Of a stretch of DNA of 64,000 nucleotides, positions 26,167 to 33,331 are shown in pieces. A model generated the notes under the pieces. That model did no database searches. It was not told the DNA's origin and saw only the letters and a program-made list of their open reading frames with translations. Every line of letters starts with the position of its first letter. The stretch's first letter is position 1. Source of the DNA: an uncultured bacterium (GTDB taxonomy: Bacteria; Actinomycetota; Coriobacteriia; Coriobacteriales; Coriobacteriaceae); assembly GCA_905214525.1 (NCBI GenBank), contig CAJMMN010000001.1, positions 1 through 64,000 on the forward strand, read 5' to 3'. The position numbers were made by a program, and so were the translations under genes.

Positions 26167-26232
26167 TCGGCGATCTTGGGCACCAGGAAAACCTTTACTG
26201 CGCTGTGACGGCTAGCCTGACGGCGCATTTCC

Positions 26233-26238
26233 TATAGT
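26233..26238 (+). promoter_or_regulatory. Possible -10 element of nanK
   Basis: TATAGT lies 28 nt before the nanK ATG, after the nanA terminator. No good TTGACA partner is seen upstream (GTGACG at 26205-26210 is 22 nt away). Confidence 0.35.
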
Positions 26239-26265
26239 TGTTTTTTATCTCCGAAGGAGAGCGAC

Positions 26266-27231
26266 ATGGAGAACAAGTACGTCTGTTCTGTCGATATCGG
26301 CGGAACTAAGATCGCGACTGCCATCATGGAGTACCCGGCTGACGGTAGTGTGCCCCATCCCGTTTTTGAGGCCGAGGTTCCCACCGAGGCCCAAGAGGGC
26401 GGCGAGGCCGTCTTCCAGCGTATCGAGGCGTCCATCAAGGCTGCTCTCGAGGCGAATCCCGATGTCGAGGTCCTTGGCGTCGGTATCGGTGCCGCCGGCG
26501 TCGTCGATCCCAAGACGGGCGCCATCGCGTATGCCAATGAGATCATGCCCGGCTGGTCCGGCGTTCAGTTGGGGCCGCGTCTGCGCGAGGATCTCGGTCT
26601 TCCCGTTGCCGTTGTAGGCGACGTGCAAGCTCATGCTCTGGGCGAGGCCCACTGGGGCGTCGGCAAGGGCAAGTTCTCCGTCTTGTGTCTTGGCATCGGT
26701 ACGGGCATCGGCGGCGCATATGTCGAGAACGGCCGCGTGATGCAGGGCTTCCATGGTGCTGCTGGCCATATGGGCCACATCGAGTGCTCGGCTGCCGCCG
26801 GCATTCCCTGCGCCTGCGGGCGTTCCGGCCATCTGGAGTCGGTTGCTTCGGGCACTTCCATTGGTCGTATGTACGATGAGCGCTTTGGCCGTGTCGACCC
26901 CAGCCGTCCTTCGGTCGGTCGCGATGTGAACGACCTGTGCCGTGCAGGCGACGCAAAGGCGACCGAGGTCATCCATGATGCCGGCTTTGCGTTGGGTGCC
27001 AGCTTGGGCTCGCTCGCTAACATCCTGGACCCTGAGGTCATCGTGCTTTCGGGCGGCGTGATTCACCAAGGTCCCGATTGGCGTTCGCAGACGTGGAAGG
27101 ATTCGGTGCACGAGGGCTATGCCAGCCAGGCGCTCGATCCGCTTCAGGACACGCCGATCCTCATCGGTTCTCTGGAGGGCGATGCTCCGCTCATCGGTGC
27201 CGCCGAACACCTTCTTGCGTCGTTGAAGTAA
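26266..27231 (+). CDS. nanK: ROK-family kinase, probable ManNAc kinase
   Basis: A 321-residue ROK-family sugar kinase. CSVDIGGTKIATAIM at residues 7-21 is the phosphate-binding motif, IGTGIGGAYVENG the ROK signature and GHMGHIECSAAAGIPCACGRSGHLE the zinc site. The last Cys of the usual zinc motif is His here, which could still bind metal. ROK kinases phosphorylate glucose, ManNAc or GlcNAc; lying between nanA and nanE, the substrate is most likely N-acetylmannosamine. The ATG at 26266 follows GAAGGAGA with good spacing. The gene stands between two strong hairpins and so may have its own transcript. Confidence 0.86.
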   Translation: MENKYVCSVDIGGTKIATAIMEYPADGSVPHPVFEAEVPTEAQEGGEAVFQRIEASIKAALEANPDVEVLGVGIGAAGVVDPKTGAIAYANEIMPGWSGVQLGPRLREDLGLPVAVVGDVQAHALGEAHWGVGKGKFSVLCLGIGTGIGGAYVENGRVMQGFHGAAGHMGHIECSAAAGIPCACGRSGHLESVASGTSIGRMYDERFGRVDPSRPSVGRDVNDLCRAGDAKATEVIHDAGFALGASLGSLANILDPEVIVLSGGVIHQGPDWRSQTWKDSVHEGYASQALDPLQDTPILIGSLEGDAPLIGAAEHLLASLK

Positions 27232-27248
27232 ACATAACTACCAAGTGC

Positions 27249-27346
27249 GCCTTCTGAGGTGCCGCAGATTGACGTGAAAGAGGAGCGAAGCGTACTTCGG
27301 TACGCGAGCGACGGTTTGAACGTCAAGGTGCGGTGTCTCAGAAGGC
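27249..27346 (+). repeat. 98-nt structured intergenic repeat, copy 1
   Basis: Outer arms GCCTTCTGAG (27249-27258) and CTCAGAAGGC (27337-27346) are perfect. The stem continues through GTGCCGCA/TGCGGTGT with G-U pairs and TTGACGT/ACGTCAA (27269-27275, 27320-27326). The centre is a GCGTAC-TTCG-GTACGC hairpin at 27290-27305. The core from GAAAGAGGAG to GTACGCGA recurs inverted at about 47078-47111 with different arms. It separates nanK from nanE. Confidence 0.7.
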
Positions 27347-27371
27347 TGTTTTGAGAAAGGTTGAGTCGAAC

Positions 27372-28058
27372 ATGACCGTTGATCCTTTGATCCAGTCCCT
27401 GAAGGGCAAGCTCGTCGTGAGCGTTCAGGCGTATATGGGCGAGCCGCTTCGTACGCCCGAGACCATGGCTCAAATGTCTCGCGCTTGCGAGCTTGGCGGC
27501 GCCGCCGCCATTCGCTGTCAGGGCCTTGCCGACATTGCCGCCATTAAGGGTCGCTGTGAGGTTCCTGTTATCGGCCTGTGGAAGGATGGGCGCGAGGGCG
27601 TTTACATCACGCCGACGCTGCGTCACGCTCGCGCCTGCGTTGCCGCGGGTGCCGATATCGTGGCGATCGATGCCACCGATCGTCCGCGTCCCGATGGCAA
27701 GACCGTCGAGGACACCTTCCGTCCGCTGCACGAGGAGGGTGTGCTCCTGATGGCGGATTGTGCCACCATCGAGGACATTCGCCGTGCGGTTGATATGGGC
27801 TTCGACCTTGTATCCACCACGCTTTCTCATGGTGTCGCCGCCATCGACTGCACCATGGCCGATGGCCCCGATCTTCCGCTTCTGCGTCAGGCGACCGAGG
27901 AATTCCCCGGTCTTCCCATCATCTGCGAGGGCCGTGTGCACACGCCCGAGGAGGCTCGCGCCGCGATCGATGCTGGCGCTTGGGCCGTTGTCGTCGGCAC
28001 TGCCATCACGCATCCCACGAGTATTACGAGTTGGTTCAAGGCTGCGCTTGAGGCGTAA
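27372..28058 (+). CDS. nanE: N-acylglucosamine-6-phosphate 2-epimerase
   Basis: A 228-residue TIM-barrel NanE that converts ManNAc-6-P to GlcNAc-6-P. LKGKLVVSVQAYMGEPL at the N-terminus, AIRCQGLADIAAIK, PVIGLWKDGREGVYITPT, the catalytic-region ADCATIEDIRRAVDMGFD and VEGRVHTP-like ICEGRVHTPEEA are typical. Start 27372 gives the usual family N-terminus; GTG at 27333 would extend into the repeat. The ribosome site AAAGG at 27355 is rather distant. NagA/NagB, needed to finish the pathway, are not in this window. Confidence 0.92.
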   Translation: MTVDPLIQSLKGKLVVSVQAYMGEPLRTPETMAQMSRACELGGAAAIRCQGLADIAAIKGRCEVPVIGLWKDGREGVYITPTLRHARACVAAGADIVAIDATDRPRPDGKTVEDTFRPLHEEGVLLMADCATIEDIRRAVDMGFDLVSTTLSHGVAAIDCTMADGPDLPLLRQATEEFPGLPIICEGRVHTPEEARAAIDAGAWAVVVGTAITHPTSITSWFKAALEA

Positions 28059-28109
28059 GACAGGCCTCGTATCCGCTCGGGGCGGTATACTCAATATAGG
28101 CAATTGACC

Positions 28110-28146
28110 GCGCGGGATCCGGGTTGCTGGGTCCCGCGCTTGTTTT
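28110..28146 (+). terminator. Terminator after nanE / before rapZ
   Basis: The 11-nt arm 28110-28120 (GCGCGGGATCC) pairs with 28129-28139 with one G-U, followed by TTGTTTT. A TATACT at 28086-28091 lies just upstream. If it is a promoter, this hairpin would be in the rapZ leader and act as an attenuator. Confidence 0.7.
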
Positions 28147-28177
28147 CGGGAGGCAACACATGCAAAAGGGAGATGCC

Positions 28178-29080
28178 ATGGATGCGGCGGAGCGCTCGGA
28201 GCGCATCCCCGATATCGTCATCATCACCGGAATGTCCGGATCGGGCCGCACGCAGGCCATGCACGTGTTCGAGGACATGGGCTATTTTTGCATCGATAAC
28301 CTGCCTCCGCGTCTGATCGCCCAGCTTGCCGAGCTCGTCGGCATCAATACGGGCGTGGGCAGGCATCTCGCCGTCACCTGCGATTTGCGTAGCCAGGGAC
28401 TGTTTGACGAGTTGCTCGATGCGGTCGCCGCGCTCGAAGAACGCGAGATGAGCTGCGACATCGTGTTCCTAGAGGCTTCTGACGAGGTGCTGATCCGTCG
28501 TTATAGCGAAAACCGCCGCCGTCATCCCATTGCCAAACCGGGGGAGACTACGGCCGATGCCATTCAGCGCGAGCGCCTTCAGCTGCAGGGCGTGCGCGAT
28601 CGAGCCGATATGATTATCGACACGAGCCGTCTGCGCACCTCTGCGCTGCGCAACAAGCTACGTATGGCATTTTCCGAACTGTCCGACCAACAGCTCATGG
28701 ACGTCCATGTGTTCTCGTTTGGCTTTAAGCACGGCATGCCCGTCGAGGCGGACATTATGATCGACGTCCGCTTCCTGCCCAATCCGTTCTACGATCCCGA
28801 GATGCGCACGATGACCGGTCTCGATAAAAAGGTCTCGGATTTTGTTCTGGACCATCCCAAGACGCAGGAGTTTTGGAAGGCTTGGACACGGCTACTCGAT
28901 ACGGTGATGCCGGGCTATATCGCGGAGGGTAAACCGCAGCTTTCTATCGCCATCGGCTGCACGGGCGGACAGCACCGTAGCGTCGCCATTGCCGAGGCCA
29001 CGGCCCGTTACCTGGAAGGCGCCCAGTATCACGTGAGCATCTCCCACCGCGATCTGTCGCGCGCCAACACGAAGGCATAG
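28178..29080 (+). CDS. rapZ: RapZ-family nucleotide-binding protein
   Basis: A 300-residue RapZ (YvcJ) family protein; the family binds nucleotides and, in E. coli, acts as an RNase E adapter controlling amino-sugar synthesis. The P-loop is GMSGSGRT with Arg for the usual Lys, the form typical of actinobacterial members. GYFCIDNLPPRLI, the C-terminal DVRFLPNPFYDPE and CTGGQHRSVAIAE are diagnostic. Two in-frame ATGs have good ribosome sites: 28160 (GGAGG) and 28178 (AAGGGAG); the second is chosen but the choice is not firm. whiA follows by 6 nt. The yvcK gene usually placed between them is missing. Confidence 0.93.
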   Translation: MDAAERSERIPDIVIITGMSGSGRTQAMHVFEDMGYFCIDNLPPRLIAQLAELVGINTGVGRHLAVTCDLRSQGLFDELLDAVAALEEREMSCDIVFLEASDEVLIRRYSENRRRHPIAKPGETTADAIQRERLQLQGVRDRADMIIDTSRLRTSALRNKLRMAFSELSDQQLMDVHVFSFGFKHGMPVEADIMIDVRFLPNPFYDPEMRTMTGLDKKVSDFVLDHPKTQEFWKAWTRLLDTVMPGYIAEGKPQLSIAIGCTGGQHRSVAIAEATARYLEGAQYHVSISHRDLSRANTKA

Positions 29081-29086
29081 GCCTGC

Positions 29087-30016
29087 ATGTCGTTTACCGC
29101 TGAGGTGCGCGACGAGCTTGCGCGCTGCGAACCCGAATGTGAATACTGCGACTTGTCGACACTTGCCGCCCTCACGCGCGTGAGTGGTACGCTCTCGCTT
29201 ACCGGCTCTGGGCGGTATCGTTTGACGGTTGCGACTGAGACGGGAGCCGTCGCACGCACGATGATCACGCTGACACATCGCATCCTTAAGCTCAAAACGG
29301 AATTCACCGTTCGTAAATCGGTCTTGCATAAGGTCCGTAATTATCTCATTACCCTGCCCGATCAACCCGACCTGGACAAGGCTCTGGTGCTGCTGGGCAT
29401 TCTAGACCGCAGGGGAGGGCTCGTCGCTGGTGTTCCCCGACACATCGTTGCCCGTCCCTGCTGCAGGCTTGCCTACATCCGCGGCGCGCTCATCGCGGGT
29501 GGCTTCGTGGCCGATCCGCGCGGCGATTTTCATTTGGAGATCGCGGTGCAGGGCGAGCAATATGCTAAGGGGCTTTGCGACCTGTTGGGGCAGATTGGGG
29601 TCCATGCTCGTGTTAATGCACGGCGGGGGTCATATGCCGTGTACATTAAGAGCGCCGAGGAAATCGAGCATCTATTAAAGCTGATTGGTGCCAAGCGCAG
29701 CGTTGCCGAGATTGAGGAGGCGCGCGCGGTCAAGTTGGTTAAGAACGATGTGAACCGTCGCGTGAACGCCGAGCTCGCCAACCAGACCAGAAGCGCCGGT
29801 GCTGCCCAACATCAGCTTGCGCTTATCGATGAGCTCGAGCAGCGCGGCCTTCGCGATGCGCTTCCGGATGCCTTGGCGGTCTTTTGCGACCTGCGCGAGC
29901 GCTATCCCGATCTGTCGCTGCGTGATTTAGGGGAGATGGCTGACCCTCCCTTGTCGAAGTCGGCCCTCTACCATCGTGTTTTACGTCTTGAAAAGCTCAT
30001 TGAAGCAAACAAGTAG
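29087..30016 (+). CDS. whiA: DNA-binding protein WhiA
   Basis: A 309-residue WhiA, a sporulation/cell-division regulator family conserved in Gram-positive bacteria, with a degenerate LAGLIDADG fold and a C-terminal helix-turn-helix. MSFTAEVRDELARCE opens the protein; RGALIAGGFVADPRGDFHLEI is the homing-endonuclease-like core. The C-terminal DNA-binding part reads LRDLGEMADPPLSKSALYHRVLRLEKL. The start at 29087 is 6 nt after rapZ. In non-sporulating species it influences division and chromosome segregation. Confidence 0.95.
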   Translation: MSFTAEVRDELARCEPECEYCDLSTLAALTRVSGTLSLTGSGRYRLTVATETGAVARTMITLTHRILKLKTEFTVRKSVLHKVRNYLITLPDQPDLDKALVLLGILDRRGGLVAGVPRHIVARPCCRLAYIRGALIAGGFVADPRGDFHLEIAVQGEQYAKGLCDLLGQIGVHARVNARRGSYAVYIKSAEEIEHLLKLIGAKRSVAEIEEARAVKLVKNDVNRRVNAELANQTRSAGAAQHQLALIDELEQRGLRDALPDALAVFCDLRERYPDLSLRDLGEMADPPLSKSALYHRVLRLEKLIEANK

Positions 30017-30025
30017 TTTAAAGTA

Positions 30026-30056
30026 TTGACGTATATACGGATTTAGCTGCTATTTT
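30026..30056 (+). promoter_or_regulatory. Promoter of the glycolytic run
   Basis: TTGACG at 30026-30031 and TGCTATTTT (extended -10, TATTTT 30051-30056) precede gap by about 150 nt, with 19-nt spacing. A second possible -10, TATATT at 30132-30137, is closer to the gene. Confidence 0.55.
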
Positions 30057-30061
30057 ATTCT

Positions 30062-30075
30062 TTAAAACGTTTTAA
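30062..30075. promoter_or_regulatory. 14-bp palindrome, candidate operator of gap
   Basis: TTAAAACGTTTTAA is a perfect palindrome with a central CG, placed at the expected transcription start of the promoter at 30026-30056. Related TAAAACGTT sequences occur upstream of the sialate operon and nrdD. The binding protein is unknown. Confidence 0.45.
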
Positions 30076-30209
30076 CGTAAATTTGATTTTCAATTTCGAG
30101 CATTCTCGTGAAATTCAAGTCAAAAAAAAGGTATATTAGGCGAGTGGTTAGTTTGTGGGCCTCAACGGCGGGCGCTGTAGCTTGCGGGGGCCTTACGAAA
30201 GGAGACACA

Positions 30210-31235
30210 ATGGCAGTAAAGGTTGCTATTAACGGCTTCGGTCGCATCGGTCGTCTGGCTTTCCGTCAGATGTTCGGTCATGAGGGCTCCGAGATTGTCG
30301 CTATCAACGACCTCACCTCTCCCGATATGCTCGCTTACCTGCTGAAGTACGACTCCACGCAGGGCAACTACGCTCGCGATCACGAGGTCGTTGCTGGCGA
30401 GGATTCCATCACCGTTGACGGCAAGGAGATCAAGATCTACAAGGAGGCCGACGCCAACAACCTGCCTTGGGGCGACCTCGACGTCGACGTCGTTCTCGAG
30501 TGCACCGGCTTCTACACCAGCAAGGCTAAGGCTCAGGCCCACATCAACGCTGGCGCCAAGAAGGTCGTCATCTCCGCTCCGGCCGGCAGCGATCTGCCCA
30601 CCATCGTGTACAACGTCAACCACGAGACGCTGACCGCTGAGGACAACATCATCTCCGCTGCTTCCTGCACCACCAACTGCCTCGCCCCGATGGCCAAGGG
30701 TCTGAACGACTTCGCTCCCATCGTGTCCGGCATCATGACCACCATTCACGCCTGGACCGGCGACCAGATGCCGCTCGACGGCCCGCAGCGCAAAGGCAAC
30801 AAGCGTCGTAGCCGCGCCTGCGCCGTCAACATCGTCCCCAACACCACCGGTGCTGCCAAGGCTATCGGCCTGGTTCTCCCCGAGCTCAACGGTAAGCTCA
30901 TCGGTGCCGCCCAGCGCGTCCCGACGCCGACCGGCTCCATCACCAACCTCTACGCTGTCGTTGACAAGAAGGTCACCGTCGACGAGGTCAACGCCGCTAT
31001 GAAGGCCTACGCTTCCACCATCTCCGAGACCTTCGGTTACAACGAGGACGACATCGTCTCCACCGACATCATCGGCGAGACCCACGGCTCCATCTTCGAC
31101 GCCACTCAGACCATGTGCTCTGACCTCGGCAACGGCCAGACCCTCGTTCAGGTCACCTCTTGGTACGACAACGAGAACTCTTACACCTCTCAGATGGTCC
31201 GCACCATCAAGTACTTCGAGAAGTTCGTTGCTTAA
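30210..31235 (+). CDS. gap: Glyceraldehyde-3-phosphate dehydrogenase
   Basis: A 341-residue NAD-dependent GAPDH of glycolysis. INGFGRIGRLAFRQM begins the NAD-binding fold, the catalytic Cys is in SAASCTTNCLAPMAK, the partner His lies in TTIHAWTGDQ, and SWYDNENSYTSQMVRT is the C-terminal signature. The ATG at 30210 has AAAGGAG at 30198-30204; the reading from 30108 runs into the leader. Codon use is strongly biased to C-ending codons, as expected for a highly expressed gene. A strong terminator separates it from pgk. Confidence 0.97.
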   Translation: MAVKVAINGFGRIGRLAFRQMFGHEGSEIVAINDLTSPDMLAYLLKYDSTQGNYARDHEVVAGEDSITVDGKEIKIYKEADANNLPWGDLDVDVVLECTGFYTSKAKAQAHINAGAKKVVISAPAGSDLPTIVYNVNHETLTAEDNIISAASCTTNCLAPMAKGLNDFAPIVSGIMTTIHAWTGDQMPLDGPQRKGNKRRSRACAVNIVPNTTGAAKAIGLVLPELNGKLIGAAQRVPTPTGSITNLYAVVDKKVTVDEVNAAMKAYASTISETFGYNEDDIVSTDIIGETHGSIFDATQTMCSDLGNGQTLVQVTSWYDNENSYTSQMVRTIKYFEKFVA

Positions 31236-31272
31236 TTTAGCTTTTAGCGAATAGCTCGTTGAGCGTCTAAAG

Positions 31273-31319
31273 AAGGGCGCGGCCTTATAGGGCTTACACC
31301 CTAGGGTCGCGCCCTTTTT
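31273..31319 (+). terminator. Terminator between gap and pgk
   Basis: AAGGGCGCG at 31273-31281 pairs with CGCGCCCTT at 31308-31316, continued by an inner TAGGG/CCCTA helix, and followed by TTTTT. It probably makes gap mRNA more abundant than the downstream genes. Confidence 0.85.
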
Positions 31320-31375
31320 ATAGGAAATCGTCTGCCGTAATGGGAGGCAGACACGTACGAAAGGTAGAAGCAAAC

Positions 31376-32566
31376 ATGGCCTTTACCAAGAAGACCGTCC
31401 GCGACATCGATGTCGACGGCAAGCGCGTTCTCGTCCGCGTTGACTTCAACGTGCCTATCAAGGATGGCGTCGTTGGCGACACCACCCGCATCAAGGCTGC
31501 CCTGCCCACCATCAACTACCTCGTTGAGCACAACGCTCGCGTCATCCTCATGAGCCACCTCGGCCGTCCCGAGGGCACCGGCTTCCAGCCTGAGCTCTCC
31601 CTTGAGCCTGTCGCCAAGAAGCTCGCTGAGCTCTCTGGTCTCGATGTTGCCTTTGTCGCCGACACCTACGGCGAGAAGGCTGCTGAGGCTGTCGCCGCCG
31701 TCGAGCCGGGCAAGGTCCTCGTTCTCGAGAACGTCCGTTTCGACAAGCGTGAGAAGAAGAACGATCCCGAGATCGCCAAGAAGCTCGCTTCCTATGGTGA
31801 CGTCTTCGTTCTCGATGCCTTCGGCACCGCTCACCGCGCCCAGGGTTCCGTCGTGGGCCCCGCCGCTTACCTGCCTGCCGTCGCCGGCTTCCTGCTCGAG
31901 AAGGAGGTCGACACGCTGACCGGCATCTTCGCCGAGCCCGAGCGCCCCTTCGTCGCTATCGTCGGCGGTTCCAAGGTTTCTTCCAAGATCGGCGTTCTCG
32001 ATCACCTCATCGACTCCGCTGACACCCTGATCATCGGTGGCGGCATGGCCTACACCTTCTTCCTGGCTCAGGGCCTGACCGTCGGTCAGTCCCTCAAGGA
32101 AGAGGACTGGGTCGAGCGCGCCGGCGAGATGCTCAAGAAGGCCGAGGAAAAGGGCGTCAAGATCCTGCTCCCCATCGACAACCGCGTTGCCGATCACTTT
32201 GGCGAGGACGCTGTCCCCGAGGTTGTCGCTTCCGACGCTATCCCCGACGATCGTGAGGGCATGGACATCGGCCCCAAGACCGAGGAGCTCTACGCCGAGG
32301 CCGTCAAGGGCGCCAAGACCGTGTTCTGGAACGGCCCCATGGGCGTCTTCGAGTTCGACAACTTCGCTCACGGCACCCAGGCTATCGCCGAGGCCGTCGC
32401 CGAGGCCGACTGCACCTCGATCATCGGCGGTGGTGACTCTGTCGCGGCTGTCAACAAGTTCAACCTGGCCGACAAGATGAGCTGGATCTCCACCGGTGGT
32501 GGCGCTTCCATGGAGCTCGTCGAGGGTAAGGCCCTGCCCGGAGTGGAGGCGCTTCTCGATGCCTAA
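31376..32566 (+). CDS. pgk: Phosphoglycerate kinase
   Basis: A 396-residue PGK, transferring phosphate from 1,3-bisphosphoglycerate to ADP. RVLVRVDFNVPIKDG, ILMSHLGRPEG, the FGTAHRAQGS hinge region, IVGGSKVSSKI and GGGDSVAAVNKF are all present in order. The ATG at 31376 gives the standard N-terminus; AAAGG at 31360 is 11 nt upstream. Codon bias is high. The last 8 nt overlap the start of tpiA, giving translational coupling. Confidence 0.97.
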   Translation: MAFTKKTVRDIDVDGKRVLVRVDFNVPIKDGVVGDTTRIKAALPTINYLVEHNARVILMSHLGRPEGTGFQPELSLEPVAKKLAELSGLDVAFVADTYGEKAAEAVAAVEPGKVLVLENVRFDKREKKNDPEIAKKLASYGDVFVLDAFGTAHRAQGSVVGPAAYLPAVAGFLLEKEVDTLTGIFAEPERPFVAIVGGSKVSSKIGVLDHLIDSADTLIIGGGMAYTFFLAQGLTVGQSLKEEDWVERAGEMLKKAEEKGVKILLPIDNRVADHFGEDAVPEVVASDAIPDDREGMDIGPKTEELYAEAVKGAKTVFWNGPMGVFEFDNFAHGTQAIAEAVAEADCTSIIGGGDSVAAVNKFNLADKMSWISTGGGASMELVEGKALPGVEALLDA

Positions 32567-33326
32567 TCGCACCCTTCTTATCGCTGGTAACTGGAAGATG
32601 AACAACGACGTCGCCGAGGCCGCCAAGCTCGCCGACGAGCTGGCTCAGGCTCTGCCCGAGGTTCCGGCTGGCGTCGAGGTGCTCGTCTGCCCTCCGACCA
32701 TTGACATCACCACGGTTCATGACCGCATTCAGGCTGCCCCCATCGCCCTCGGTGCACAGAACGTGTACTGGGAGGCCAAGGGTGCCTTCACCGGTGAGTC
32801 CTCTTGCGACATGCTCAAGTCCGCTGGCTGCACCTACTGCATCATCGGTCACTCCGAGCGTCGCGACTACTTCCACGAGACCGACGAGGACCAGAACAAG
32901 AAGGCCAAGGCCCTCGTTGCCGCCGGTCTTGTTCCCGTCTTCTGCTGCGGCGAGTCCCTCGAGGTCCGCGAGGCTGGCACCTATGTCGAGCACGTCGTGA
33001 ACCAGGTCAAGGCTGGCCTTGCTGGTCTTGAGATCACCTGCCCCAAGCAGGTCGTCGTCGCCTACGAGCCCATCTGGGCTATCGGCACCGGCAAGACCGC
33101 TACCGCCGAGGACGCTCAGGAGGTCTGCGGCGCTATCCGTGAGACCCTCAAGGAGATGTTCGGCGAGGAGCTCGCTAACGGCATCCGCGTTCTCTACGGC
33201 GGTTCCGCTAAGCCCGGCAACATTGCCGAGCTCGTCGCCAAGCCTGACGTTGACGGCGCCCTCGTGGGCGGCGCTTCGCTCAAGGCTGCCGACTTCGCCT
33301 CTATGGTCGTCAAGGCAGGCGAGTAG
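32559..33326 (+). CDS. tpiA: Triose-phosphate isomerase
   Basis: A 255-residue TIM, interconverting dihydroxyacetone phosphate and glyceraldehyde-3-phosphate. AGNWKMNND carries the catalytic Lys, IIGHSERR the catalytic His, and AYEPIWAIGTG the catalytic Glu and the mobile loop. YGGSAKPGN binds phosphate. The start ATG at 32559 lies within the end of pgk (ATGCCTAA overlap), so the longer reading from 32496 is rejected. gpmI begins 5 nt after its stop. Confidence 0.97.
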   Translation: MPNRTLLIAGNWKMNNDVAEAAKLADELAQALPEVPAGVEVLVCPPTIDITTVHDRIQAAPIALGAQNVYWEAKGAFTGESSCDMLKSAGCTYCIIGHSERRDYFHETDEDQNKKAKALVAAGLVPVFCCGESLEVREAGTYVEHVVNQVKAGLAGLEITCPKQVVVAYEPIWAIGTGKTATAEDAQEVCGAIRETLKEMFGEELANGIRVLYGGSAKPGNIAELVAKPDVDGALVGGASLKAADFASMVVKAGE

Positions 33327-33331
33327 GACAT

